Assembly (NCBI GenBank): GCA_028095005.1
Contig: CM051459.1
Location: 259,580,229-259,644,228, forward strand
Origin: Rhynchospora pubera
Lineage: Eukaryota > Streptophyta > Magnoliopsida > Poales > Cyperaceae
Direction: 5' to 3'
DNA: 64,000 nt
Shown: positions 9,513 to 21,010 of the stretch, one piece after another
How positions within the stretch are numbered: the stretch's first letter is position 1
How the letters are laid out: each line of letters begins with the position of its first letter
Translations under genes and position numbers: made by a program
The notes under the pieces: model-generated
Databases searched by the model: none
The model's input: only the letters and a program-made list of their open reading frames with translations
Told to the model about the DNA's origin: nothing

Positions 9513-11753
9513 TCAGTACCCCTCCATAGCTATCTTCTTGCCTTTCTTATTAGAATCAGGCTGTATATTCCCAGCCAAAAGACGGGACAGGATATCGGCC
9601 TGCCTTGTGTTGCCTTCTTCATTCAACTTTGCCACTAGTTCGTCACATCCCTTTTTATCTACCACCCCTCCCTTGGCTTTTATCTTGCACAGTAGATTGT
9701 ATGCTGGAATGACTTGTCCTTGCTCTGACAAACCATCAATCAGCTTGTCATAGGTTGAGAAGCTAACATCACAGTTTCTCTCTAGAACGAACTCAGCTAG
9801 CTTGTAAGCCTCCATTACTTTATCCTTCTCACAGAGTGAAAGAATCAACTTCTCAAAATCTGGCAAACAATCATTGCTCATAAAAAGACTCACACGACCA
9901 AGCGCCTCCTCGATATGACCCCTTGTAAACAATCCCTCCAGGATTTGGTGTGCCACATCCATGTTTTCTTTCACACCCTTCTCTACCATGGATTTCACCA
10001 CTCTGCTTGCAGTTTGCACACGGCCATCTGCCAAGAGAGCCTCCATCACTGACCTGAAGAGAGAGGCACTAGGTATGTGACCTTGTTCCAACATGTTATC
10101 TAAAGCTGTTCTTGCATCAGCCGCTTCTCCCTTGGCCAGATAACTCTGGACCAACAAGGAATAGGATTCTGGATCAGTTGTGACCTCACGGCGTGACATT
10201 ATGTTAAGTATATCTGAAGCCAATTCTGGTGAATTTTCTTTTGCATAACCCTTTATAAGGTTGTTAAAAGCCACTGTGTCGTCGACTCCTTTCTTCATTA
10301 GTTGCCGGAAGAATGTCTCAGCCTTCTTCGTTTGGCCATTGAAGCACAGGTACTCGATCAAAGGGTTATAAGCCATTGCTTCCAAACATGGGTTTTCAGG
10401 ATCTGCAAGTGTTCCCTTCTTGAGCATTTCATTCAGCAGCTTAATGGCATCACTGTACTTTTCTCCCTGGCACAAGTTCTCAATTAGCGTGCTATATTGC
10501 ATTGGGTCAATGCTTACATTTCTGAACTGCCTTGTCTTTTGATGGGCTTGAACAGCACCATCCAAGTCGCCAGACTCACACAGAGTCGACACCAATCGAT
10601 TAAATACAGACTTATCCTTTGGCGTAAGCTTCCGCTTTGCCATCTCATTTAGAGCATTAAGTGCTTCTTTTGCTTTTCCCACATCATCACAAAGCCCCGG
10701 CATCAGCCCAGCAAAAGTTTTCTCACTTAGTCTGATTCCCTTCTCGCACATTTCGTCAAACATTTTAAGTGCATTATCCACCATCCCTACAGAGACATAT
10801 CCCTTGATCATGATGTTGTATGTAACAGAGTTGGGAGCAAAACCAGAAGCAGACATTTCATCGAGCAGCTTTTCTGCATCTTCCATCTTCTTTACGCGAA
10901 CCCAGCCATTGAGCATAGTGTTATATGTTACAATATCGGGCACAACCCCTCTCTCCTTCATGTCAGCGAAAAACCGAGTTGCAGTTTCCATCTTGGATGA
11001 GAGGCAGAAACCCCAAATAAGCACATTATAAGTGGACAACTCGGGCACAACCCCATCACGGATCATAGCATTGAAGTACCTCTTAGCCATAAGAACTCGT
11101 CCGTTCCGCAAAATACCCTTGAAAAAGGCATCATAAGACCTCACAGTCCACGCCACACCGAGCTCCGGCATTCTGTTAAACAGCTTGACGACCTCTTGGG
11201 GAATGCCGGCACGACCATACGCCTCAATAAGGGACGCAAACATAGCCTCATCAGGCAGCACAGATCGCTTGGGCATATCGTCGAGCAGGAGGCAGCGCGC
11301 ATGGTTGAGCATGGAGCGGCGGGTGAGGATGGGGATGATCTCGGCATAGGTGGATTGGTCGTGGCGGAAGCCGGTCTTCTCGACCCAGCGAAAGAACTGG
11401 AGAGCGAGAGCGGGGCGGGACGAGGAATTGCGGAGGATGGAGAGGACGAGGGGTTGGGGAAAGGAAGGCACCAGGGATCGGATGGAGTTCTGGAGACGGG
11501 TGGTCCAGGGACGGCTCGACATCATGTGGCAAATAGTGGAGGCCGTGTCGGATCGTGTTTCTTTGCGACGCGTTTGCTTGGGTGGAGCGTCGGATTCGAG
11601 GGAATCGGAAGGAGAAGGAGAAGGGGGAGCGAAAGCAGGGGCGGAGGTTGAGAATGGGGAGAGGAGAGAGGAGAGGCGGCATGATGGTGGGAGAAATAGG
11701 GTTTTGTGAGCGGCGGCGGTCAGTGAAGAGGAGGAAGAGAGCTGCCGAGCCAT
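9513..11753 (-). CDS. P-class pentatricopeptide repeat protein (At2g37230-like)
   Basis: A single intronless frame of 746 aa. Plant PPR proteins bind organellar RNA and act in its processing, stability or translation. The N-terminal 70-80 residues are rich in Ser, Ala and Arg and look like an organelle-targeting sequence, probably mitochondrial. From about residue 135 to 715 there are tandem 35-residue PPR motifs, such as DIVTYNTMLNGWVRVKKMED and NSVTYNIMIKGYVSVGMVDN. I see no E, E+ or DYW extension and no SMR domain, so it is P-class. The C-terminal pattern (SFSTYDKLIDGL, AYNLLCKI, EEGNTRQADILSRL) resembles Arabidopsis At2g37230. Absence of introns is typical of the family. The first ATG is used because targeting sequence follows at once. 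The RNA target cannot be read from the sequence. Confidence 0.93.
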   Translation of the reverse strand: MARQLSSSSSLTAAAHKTLFLPPSCRLSSLLSPFSTSAPAFAPPSPSPSDSLESDAPPKQTRRKETRSDTASTICHMMSSRPWTTRLQNSIRSLVPSFPQPLVLSILRNSSSRPALALQFFRWVEKTGFRHDQSTYAEIIPILTRRSMLNHARCLLLDDMPKRSVLPDEAMFASLIEAYGRAGIPQEVVKLFNRMPELGVAWTVRSYDAFFKGILRNGRVLMAKRYFNAMIRDGVVPELSTYNVLIWGFCLSSKMETATRFFADMKERGVVPDIVTYNTMLNGWVRVKKMEDAEKLLDEMSASGFAPNSVTYNIMIKGYVSVGMVDNALKMFDEMCEKGIRLSEKTFAGLMPGLCDDVGKAKEALNALNEMAKRKLTPKDKSVFNRLVSTLCESGDLDGAVQAHQKTRQFRNVSIDPMQYSTLIENLCQGEKYSDAIKLLNEMLKKGTLADPENPCLEAMAYNPLIEYLCFNGQTKKAETFFRQLMKKGVDDTVAFNNLIKGYAKENSPELASDILNIMSRREVTTDPESYSLLVQSYLAKGEAADARTALDNMLEQGHIPSASLFRSVMEALLADGRVQTASRVVKSMVEKGVKENMDVAHQILEGLFTRGHIEEALGRVSLFMSNDCLPDFEKLILSLCEKDKVMEAYKLAEFVLERNCDVSFSTYDKLIDGLSEQGQVIPAYNLLCKIKAKGGVVDKKGCDELVAKLNEEGNTRQADILSRLLAGNIQPDSNKKGKKIAMEGY

Positions 11754-13052
11754 TTTTTGGTTTAGCTTTCTTTTCTTTTTGTTTTCTTTTTCTCCGCCTG
11801 TATAGCAGTTGTGCTGTTAATACATAACGGCGGCTCCTTGAGCTCTGTCTCCAAAGAAAAACAGGCGAGTACCGTTTATTTATTTGTTTATTTTAAAAAA
11901 AATAAAATGTTTTCCTATTTTATAATTTTATTATTTCATATTGGGATTATGTTCATTTCAGCTATGATTTCCAGTGGGGGTAGACTGATGCGTACAGCTA
12001 ATGAGAGAAAATATATTCAATAACCATTTTAATAGTAATGACGACAATTAACTAAATAATTGTCAATTTCCATAGTTTAGGTTAGAATGTGTATGAAATT
12101 TACCATATACTTTAGATTTCCTTTGAGTACCAATAAAATTGAATTATTAATTTTCAAACCACCCAATGGACGATTAATCGATTTTTAGATTATAACACGA
12201 TTAAGATGTTGCCATAATCTATGTGACAATCATTGGTTTACCTTTTTTTTATTTTGAAAACATGGTATATTTTGAAGTTCCATGAATTGAGCCCTCCAAT
12301 TGGGGGCATGTAGTTTCATAATGTAACATTTGTTTCTAAAATAGGGCACTTGGGAAATTTTTCATGTATTCGTTTGAGCATTGGCATAGTTTGCTGCCAA
12401 ATTGATCTGACGAGTTGTGGTTGTGGAAGGATTGATGCCCACCGGTTGTTAAATAGAGGTACGCTTCTGGTACATATTTGAACTCGGAACTTTTTCCAGA
12501 GGTCCCATCTTTCCTCCATTTCCATTCTATGGTGAACTAGGAGTTCCTTTCATACTTGTGAACTGGTGAATTGAGGTTCCACTTTGGTTCTTGTGTGTTT
12601 GGATCGCCAAAAGAATAGTATAACAATACTACTACGCAATTAAAATGTGAGAGTAGTGCAAAACAATACTAATTGAGGTGCCACTGTAGAAGCTTTTCTG
12701 TTGTGTAAGTCTTAACTGGACCGACTCGTTGTTACATGTTTAGTAATTCAACATAATAAAAACTTACTTAACAACCAAAACAGCAAAAAATAACTAAATC
12801 TATCAGGAACAATATGTCTAACAAAGATGGACAGTGGCACCGCCGCTTTCTTATTAAGAACGGTTTTTAAGTCCCCTAACAAGAGTCTTTAGGGTCTAGA
12901 AAAATTTTATAGTGTCGAATCTTACAGTAGTGAAATACCATATCATATATAGAAACTTAGAAAGGTAATAAAATAACAGAGAGTTCGAATACACAGATTG
13001 CAAATAGTACAATGAACTGTTCTGATCACGAAAAAATTACAAAATAGGATAC
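11754..13052. other. Intergenic region
   Basis: This lies between the PPR start and the 3' end of the plastid bTHX gene. It is AT-rich and mostly low-complexity. The first 60-70 bases after the PPR start are pyrimidine-rich on the plus strand and belong to the PPR 5' region. I see no supported gene, RNA gene or complete transposon. Confidence 0.5.
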
Positions 13053-14037
13053 CTACTCAAAATCAGGGATAGGTTCCTCTGGTTCTACATCTGACAAGTC
13101 AAACTCTTCTTCGTACTTCTTCTTATAGGGATTAGCCGGAGTGGGCGCACGTGGCGGTCCGTTTCCTTTTGTCTTGTCCCTCGGCCTTGCCTGATCCATG
13201 CATTCACAGTTAACAAACAAAAGCACCACATAATTAATAATACAAAATTATATGCTTAGTTGCTTAAAATTAGTTAACCCTCATGAAATCCTTGTCATGT
13301 CCAAAATGTGTGAACTGTGCAATCCAAATAATCTAGGTTCTTAATTGCCAAGGGCTGTACAAATACTGGTAGTATTTCATCTTCATAAGTTATAGTAATA
13401 GCTTAGATGTACCATTTGCTATTAAGTATGATAAAAAGGAAGGCAAAGAGGGGCTAAGATGCTCTCACATTGCCATAGGAATGCCTGAAGCGCTTGCCTT
13501 TCTTGGTCTTCCTATCACCTCGTCCACATAACACTAACACAAAATAGAATCACGTCTATTTTCAAAATTGACTAATTCAAACTTTAAGATAAAAACCAAC
13601 AAGTAAACTTCTGTTGTTGGTCACCGAATAAAGTAAAATAAAAATTGCCGATCCTACAATTATCCACTAGCATAATGTTATGCACAAATTTATGCATATG
13701 AAATGACCAGCACGGCCAACAAATCAGGTAGGTAGAAACACTTCAGTCACACATTTGTCAGGCCGGGATTGTAATGCTGAATTAAGATTTCGTACATATT
13801 ATGATATGTGGCTAATTCATTCAATTCAATACTCGATTACAGAAAAGTGAAAAGGGGAAGGTGATGAGAACCTGGGAGAGGGGTTGAAGGGGCGGAAATG
13901 GAGACGGAGAGAGGAGAGGCGAGGAGATGAGAGAAGCCTGAGGAGGCGGCGGTGAGAGAGTGGCACTGAGTGTGAATCGGAGAGAAGGTGAGGCGAGGAG
14001 GAGAGAAGGGACAGGTTCCTAGACTGAGTAGCGCCAT
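13053..14037 (-). CDS. Plastid 30S ribosomal protein bTHX (S31/PSRP4 type)
   Basis: Three exons on the minus strand (14037-13872, 13533-13469, 13190-13053) with GT-AG introns give 122 aa. The mature protein carries the Thx signature CGRGDRKTKKGKRFRHSYGN directly followed by ARPRDKTKGNGPPRAP. Thx is a small basic protein inserted in the head of the bacterial-type small ribosomal subunit. Plants have a plastid form (PSRP4) and a mitochondrial form. The first exon encodes a Ser/Pro/Leu-rich transit peptide of about 55 residues. This, plus the GPPRAP segment and the acidic tail ending EEPIPDF, favours the plastid form. The start at 14037 (MALLSLGTCPF) is preferred over an in-frame upstream codon at 14196, because the extra N-terminus would not look like a transit peptide. 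TGGGCT-type motifs lie upstream near 14131 and 14157. Confidence 0.92.
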
Positions 14038-15427
14038 CGCTGATTTTGGATAGAGGAGGGAGGAAGGTAAAGTGAGGATAAGAGAACTTCGGTAGAGGGA
14101 AATAAGGAAAATAGAGATTGTATTTCTATAAGCCCAATTAAAGGGAAGAGGTATCTCTGGGCTTGATCGAGGCCTTTTCAAGCATTTACTTGTCACGCCA
14201 GCAAGGTTGCCTCTATTATGAATTTATGAGAGACTCCTTTGGACCAAAACAACTTCAGACAAAGAGTGCATGTGCATGTGCATCCCTATTCTTTCAGAAA
14301 AAAAAAATTATTTATATCAAATTTGAACCATCGATTTTAAAAATCTGAACATGTTATGGTCACTAATATTATATATAATAATTAATTGCCAGATATCAAA
14401 TGAAAGAATATATATATGATTATTTATTTGTTCAAACATGAGATGGGGCCGTTTCCTAGTTAAAACAAAATAGGTTATTATCTCTCAATGACAAAAAAAC
14501 AAAAAACCTGTGATATCTTTGAAGTTTTTTGGAACACTCTCGACGATTACCTCTCTTATCTCTCCTTCATGACAAATCAACTAGTTCAAAAACTAAAATT
14601 ATTAATTTATCACAAGTCTTGCAATATCTTTATCATAAAGAACCACATAATGAATTAAAAATTTAATTTGATTTTTCCAAAAGAAAATTCATGGCTTTAT
14701 TTTGTAATTATATATTTTTTTACTTCGAAACTGGTTAATTTTAGGTTGTTTTTTCTTGTTGGCTGGAAAAAAAACATGAATCTGTTTACCGGTACATGTA
14801 TGTTTGGAGATTAATTTCAATTACAAATAATAAATTCTTTATATGGCTGTTTGTTTTCCCTTCCAAGCAGCTAAGGCATCTTCATTTGCAAAATTTATAG
14901 TGCCCAAAAGCGACTCCCTAACTACTGCCAGACTTGCGTGTTGCTATATTGCATCTTCTATCCACCAACTTCACCTTATATTATGATATATAGTGTCAAA
15001 TTTTTCTCAAAAATCACCATACATTGTTAAACTGGTGCATGTTAAAGCGATCCTCATTTCATATATTCCACATCGTTTATACACTAAACACTCCCAGATG
15101 TGTTATACTCCTAAGCAACACTATGAAATATATACTGATTCTAGTACAGAGATAATGAAACATCAGATGCCACAAAATTTTAGTCTGTCAAAAAGATGGT
15201 TCTAGTATTAACTCAAGTGTCAAAGTTGGAAAAAAATTGATCCAATGGCTACAAAATTCACTACCAATTGATCTTCAAACATAAGACCAATAAATTTAAA
15301 TAATTTTAATACATGCCTGTCAATATAGTGCAGTGCAATAAACAGGAGAACAATCTGAGCTACAGCTGTTCATGATATGCGACTGGCATAAAAAAATGTT
15401 TGACAAAAAAAATGCAAAAAAATGTTG
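14038..15427. other. Intergenic region
   Basis: This lies between the bTHX promoter and the ORC1 3' end. The bases just upstream of bTHX contain AGCCCAAT (about 14131) and TGGGCTTG (about 14158), both TGGGCT-type motifs. The remainder is AT-rich with no recognised gene or repeat. Confidence 0.5.
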
Positions 15428-18400
15428 TTAAAGGTACAGTGATAACCATGGTATCTCTGAGCAATCCTTTAATGCCAAAGCAACATCATCACTGCCACTG
15501 GACGAAAAGAATCATTTTTAATTTAAGTATGTGTCAAATAACCAAATTTAAAAGTGGGAGAGGAAGCACGACAAGAAAAGGAACCTGGAACAGTTGAGTT
15601 GCAGTTTTTGTGACATGTGCTTTTTTGGCTCCTCACATAGAATAATTCCACTATCTCCAAGCAGGCAGCTAAAATAAACATTGAAATGGAATAAGTAGAA
15701 GAGGATTCAAGTTCTTAAGTATAGAACTGAATTTCTTATATCTTGTCTAAGAAAAAGTTGCCAAAGTAAAACTAAATCAACAAGGCTGGCACAAATACAT
15801 ATCTAGTTTACTCCAGACAACTGTGAACTGAATTTACACAAATTATGTGAATTCAATTTCTAACCAAAAGGAAGTGAAAGTCAATCGACTTACCAAGCTC
15901 GCATTAGAGTATCAAACCCTGGAAAGGCCTCGTGATGCATCGAACAAAAAGATATTACTCTTTCTGACAGCTGCACAAGAAACAATACTACTGAGTCATT
16001 TTTATTTTCATTTAATTTTTGATAGAAGTAGTTTATATAGTTTTAATAATTGGCCTCTTAAGAACATATAAATTAAGTTGAAAATTCTGTGTTCATAAGC
16101 TATAAGAATAAGCCGAGACTAAAAAATAATAATGTAAACTAATGAAGAGAAGAAACTTGATTTTGCTTGATACAATGCATCAAGTCAGACTAATAATGTA
16201 CAGGTAAAAGCCTGGCTGGTACAATACCAGGTCGGCTGGGACTTCATGCTTTATAATTATCCCAGTCAAAAATCAATAGTGAAACCCCAAAAACACCCCA
16301 GATGTATAGAAAACCAATCATCATCTTCAGAAGTGGTTTGGTATGTCTTGGTGCTGAAATGATGACAGAAAATCAACCTTTTCAAATGTAAGCTCTTCCC
16401 CTCCAGTCCTGTGCAGCTCATTCACCATTGCAGTCAAGACTATCTTGCCAAATTTTGAGCACATCTTCATCCTCTGTGTAATAAACAAAATTCGTAAACA
16501 AAATATAAATAGGAACTCTCTACACCAGTTATGGCGTTAATTATTGTTATTAATATCACTTCTTAGTTTTGCTTCTAGGAGGCATTTCCTGTTAGATACT
16601 GAACTTCCTTAGTGTTTAGTACTGAGACTTACTATACTTGAGTTTGAGTAGTTTTGCTTGTGCTATGTTGGTTTTGGAAATATCTCTCTGAGTTTGTTCA
16701 GTTGGTGTAAGTGTTATGATGGTAGATTGTAATAGTCGATAGTCTATGACTTTTGTATTTTGTTTCATTTTCCAAAATGAAATTGGGTGGCGCTCCCACC
16801 TTTTTTTCAAAAAAAAAAATACTAAACTTCCTTAGAGAGCTTTCACTGAACCAGAACCAGTAGTATATGAGGAAATCAATTGCACGATACAACATTAAAT
16901 TCATGATGTACATGGTGTCAGACCTGAATATGAGGTGACTTGAATACTTCATCCAATGCACCTTCTATGTCAGTCAAGCATACACGCGACTTCCCTACTA
17001 TACATACAAGGTCCAAACAAGAAATAAGAAAACTGATCTCAATAGATACACATGAAAAGATTTATAAAGTTGTACCCATATTATCTCCATTTTGAAGGAT
17101 AAATAGAACTGGAGATCAGAAGGGTCTTTTAGTCATAAAAAATACCTTTGGCCTTGGCATCAGCAGATTGCTTCACCCGATATTCTGCCAGCACAGCAGC
17201 ACGTTGACAAATTTGTAGAGCACGTCTAGCATCCCCAGATGATGCTGCAACCTGATATGCCAATCCAACATTCTCTTATTTTTACATTACTTCAATCCTA
17301 TTCACAGCCAAGACCAGTATACACACTTTTGGAATTGTAAAAGCTCCAGGTTCTGATATTATGGATCTAAGCTATTATAGAGAAAATCGATCTTCCATTT
17401 TTCCAATTGCACAAAATTCCTTTTAATTGTTAAAGAAGAAACCTTTCTACAAGCCAGTTCAATGAGATTATCTTCAAAAGCGTCTATGCCCTTGAGACGG
17501 CTTAATATAATTTGTGCTAACTGTTCATGGTTGTATGGCAGAAAGCACAGCCTTTGGATCCCCATCCGACTTGAGATTCGTGGCGACAGGTGTTCAGGTA
17601 AGTCCATGGTGTTTGCTATGCCTAGTTATTTGGAAAAATAAAAATAAGATAAGGCTTATTTTCAATTATTAGGAAATAACGTTTAAAAATTACAAGCAGT
17701 AAACAAATGGCACTTACCTATTACAATAAGCTTCGAGTTAGGTCTAGTAGGCCAGTCAAGGATATTGTATAGCACCTTTAAAATTTAAAAAAAAGCAAAA
17801 AATAAATTATATATTTTAGCAGAAACATTAATTTTTTTTATTTGAAACAGTCAAAAAGGTAAATATTAAAAATATGTTACCGATTGGTTGCGGGTTACAA
17901 GCATGTCAAGCTCGTCTATGAGGAGCACAATTGGCTTCTGGTCTTTCTTTCCCAACTTTTTCCCATTTGAAAAATGTTCATTTAAACAATGTAGAGCCTT
18001 TTTCCATCCAACTGCATGTCCGCTTAGCTGTTCGTAAATATTCTGAAATAATCAAAAGATGGTGCAAGATCAGTACATCTATGCATCGAATTGGACCTAA
18101 TAGTTAATTTGGTATATGTAATATTTTCAACCTGAGATGTATCACCCAAACAGTAATTACTGATTGGATTGTAAAATATATCTTACTTTGTAAATGTTGT
18201 TAGGTGAAGACAACTTCATGCCATTGGTCTCTATGAAGCAAAAGGGACGCAGAACTCCAGAGTCAACCTCTGATTTCAGATTTCTCATCACTGCTCGTAC
18301 ACTCATGGTCTGAATTTCAGAAAGTGTCAGACTGTTAGGACCAAAATAAAAATTCAATATGTAGATATCAGAATATAAGTTTTGAATTTAAAGTGTCTAC

Positions 18401-20583
18401 AAACCCTCAGAGAGACCTTTGAAATGACCAGATGACACTAATTCAAAGGATTACACTCATATTTGAACCAGATAAATACCCACATCAGTTCAGAGGTATA
18501 TATGTTGAGGGAATATCTGCTGAGGACCCAGATACACTAAATTCAAAGGCATTTGAATCCTTCTCAATAAATAATAATATTTTTTGCTGCTTACTGCTGG
18601 TGTATAGCTAGTTCAAAATATAAAAATAAGATGAATGAATATCACCTTGCCAGTTCCAGGCACACCATGAATATACAGACAACGCCCCAAGCATTGATGA
18701 CCGCCAATAGCACCCTTTACAAATGTCTCGATCTCCTCCATTTCTCTGTCAAACAACTCTTTTTAAGTTACTAAACTAATGCAAGAAGAAAATATACACA
18801 AAAAAAATGCGTATTTGTTCTTGATTGCCCTGAGAATATCCTGCACTCGTCTATGCAATACAGCCTAATGTTGGTATGTATAACGTACAAGAAAGTATTA
18901 GGACAAAATTACAATAATAATTAACAAATAAAAAGAAGATGCACACTTGTTCCTGCAAGGAGGTGATGTGGGACGAGATGCAAGTGAAAGTGCAGCTGAA
19001 GCCTTCTCCAAGTTGGTCTGCTTACGGCGCTTGCGATTCTCTTGTGTTTTGCTTTCTGCAATTTTTGGAAGCCAGTACGCCCTTCCTTTGCGGGAATTCT
19101 AGGGCATCAAAAGACCACAAATCAGCTAGCAACCCATGTAAAGATAAAATTGTGAAATATTAAAAGGAATAGAAAAACATACAGCAGCTAACACTTTAGA
19201 TCTGCTCCTGGTTGAAGAAGTACCCCTGAGTGATTTGTCATCATTGTCTGAATCTCCATCAGAATCCCCTTCGTAGTCACTTGACTCGTCGTTTTCAGCA
19301 TAATCAGCATCACATGTACCATCTTCAATGTCTGGTAGTCGCTTGAAATTATGATAATTTACATCGTACTCGTACTCACAGTAGAAAATGTCGTCTCCCT
19401 CATCACCGGCTCTCTGATATTCCTCAGGATTCATTACATAACAATGCCTGAGCACAGAATTTATCTGTACGTCCCCATAATCATTGGTACGGTATAGCTC
19501 CCTTCTCAGATTATGCGACTGTCTCCCAGCTGCCGTCTCTTCTGGGGTTCTGTACCAGATACACCTCAGCCAGTAGGACCCGTCTACCTTTCTCCGTATA
19601 CTCTTGATACATGCTGCATGCAAATCACCCGAAAGCAACTTCTCCCTTGCAGTCCGTTTGATTTTCTTTCCCTCGGGAGGTTCTGGCCATACCACCTCTT
19701 TCCCATCCTTTTTGTCAGTGCAGAAACTACAAATCCAGTCACCTTCTGGAATCTTCTTCAGTGGTGGCTTGAGGCACCGTAGGTGAAAACCGCCAAGACA
19801 GTCATCACATTCAATCATGACCTTCGATTTCGATGAAGGTGTGAAGCAGACCCGGCACTCTTCCACATCTGGATCTTCCGAGTCTGAATCGACACTTCCC
19901 TGCTTCTTGACATAAATATCATCTCCTACCTGTTGCGAATATGATTGAAAGGAAGCAACATTTTATTTTTTTTCCCTTCACTGAAGAGTGAAATTTTAAG
20001 AGTCAAATAGGAGAGCAGGAGGGGCAATGAGTTGTGATGCAACCATAGCAGAATACCTTATTAAATCAATCAAAACAGTTATAGGTCCAGCAAATTTCAA
20101 TTTTGTTAGTGTCAATGGAAGCTTTGAAATCAGCCAATTATTTGTCAGGTTCAAGTCAGGTTCGCATTTTTATCCAATATTTACAAATAAAGCGTAGATA
20201 GGTTGATCCAATTGTTATCCAGTATATCGTACTTGGATTAAAAATTGTCTAGATGGAATAACTACCTGAAATTGAACATCTCCATGAAGCACCTTCTTGT
20301 ACTGAACTGTTGTTCTTTTTGGTCGCTTGGATTCGGATCGGATGGGAGTTACCGGGTCAGTGGTGGGAGATTCAAGCGAGAGACGGCGCTTAGCTTTTGT
20401 AGGAGAAGGGATCGGGGTGGGCAGGGAAGACGAATTGTCGTCGTCGGGCTTGGCGGGGCCCGGAGAGGTGAGAAGGCGGCTCGAGCGGCGGGGCCCAGTG
20501 AAGCCGGGTGTGGGAGGAGGGGTCGCCGCCAGAGAGGAGTCGGATCGGAGGCGTGAGAGCTTGAATGGAGTTGTTCGTTCCAT
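15428..20583 (-). CDS. ORC1: Origin recognition complex subunit 1
   Basis: I reconstruct 14 exons on the minus strand: 20583-20266, 19929-19183, 19098-18947, 18745-18646, 18309-18187, 18042-17881, 17775-17718, 17621-17443, 17251-17146, 16994-16924, 16473-16378, 15970-15894, 15668-15585 and 15491-15428. Phases join throughout and give 778 aa. ORC1 is the AAA+ ATPase subunit of the six-part complex that marks replication origins and loads MCM helicase. The N-terminus is Ser/Pro-rich and basic. A PHD finger follows (CRVCF at about 131 to WICSFC), set within a BAH domain (about 110-320), an arrangement specific to plant ORC1. Walker A is GVPGTGKT (433-440) and Walker B is LLIDELD (520-526). The C-terminal winged-helix part ends in DDVALALKD and PWLSLYL. 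Two E2F-type sites lie upstream. Length is close to Arabidopsis ORC1. Confidence 0.96.
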
Positions 20584-20663
20584 TGGGGGTTCAGTTCTTG
20601 GATCGAGTTCTTGGTGGGAACCAAGAACTTGGCAGTGAGGACGGAGAAAGGGAGAGATTGTAA

Positions 20664-20707
20664 GGCGGGAAATTGAGAGGGAAGATTGCTACTGTTCGCG
20701 CGGGAAA
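20664..20707 (-). promoter_or_regulatory. Two E2F-type sites upstream of ORC1
   Basis: GGCGGGAAA at 20664-20672 and GCGCGGGAAA at 20698-20707 are, on the gene strand, TTTCCCGCC and TTTCCCGCGC. Both fit the E2F consensus TTTSSCGS. They lie 80-125 bases upstream of the ORC1 start codon. E2F control of origin-complex genes in the G1/S phase is established in Arabidopsis. Binding in this species is inferred. Confidence 0.7.
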
Positions 20708-21010
20708 GTATTCTACGGCTTTCTAAGCGCTAGGCAGCCGAGCGAAAATGAGAGAAGGAAAAGAGAAACTACGCTTCAAATTGAGGTTTTACTTTTACCG
20801 AAATGGAAGACTGAGGTTAAACAGTCGTGAGTAGGTGCGGAGTAATTGTTCGCTTGTGTTCAAAATTTATAATTATTCCGCTGTTATTTTACACATTTTA
20901 TTATTCTTATTTTATTGTAATAGTTATGATCATTAATATTTAATAATATTCAATTAGATTTATATTTAGTGTATTGTTTAGTTTACCCAATTTATTATCG
21001 TTTTATTGGG
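20708..21010. other. ORC1 upstream region
   Basis: This is the distal ORC1 promoter, running into AT-rich sequence up to the Mutator-like foldback element. The last 9 bases (TTTATTGGG, 21002-21010) are the left copy of that element's target duplication. No gene is seen. Confidence 0.6.

Noticed and set aside
11196..11709. Open frames of 119-151 codons on the plus strand opposite the PPR N-terminus
   Set aside because: Gly/Arg-rich shadow frames caused by the GC-rich antisense of the PPR targeting region. No domains.
20245..20638. 103-codon plus-strand frames opposite ORC1 exon 1
   Set aside because: Shadows of the Ser/Pro-rich ORC1 N-terminus. The minus-strand frame continues into proper exons.
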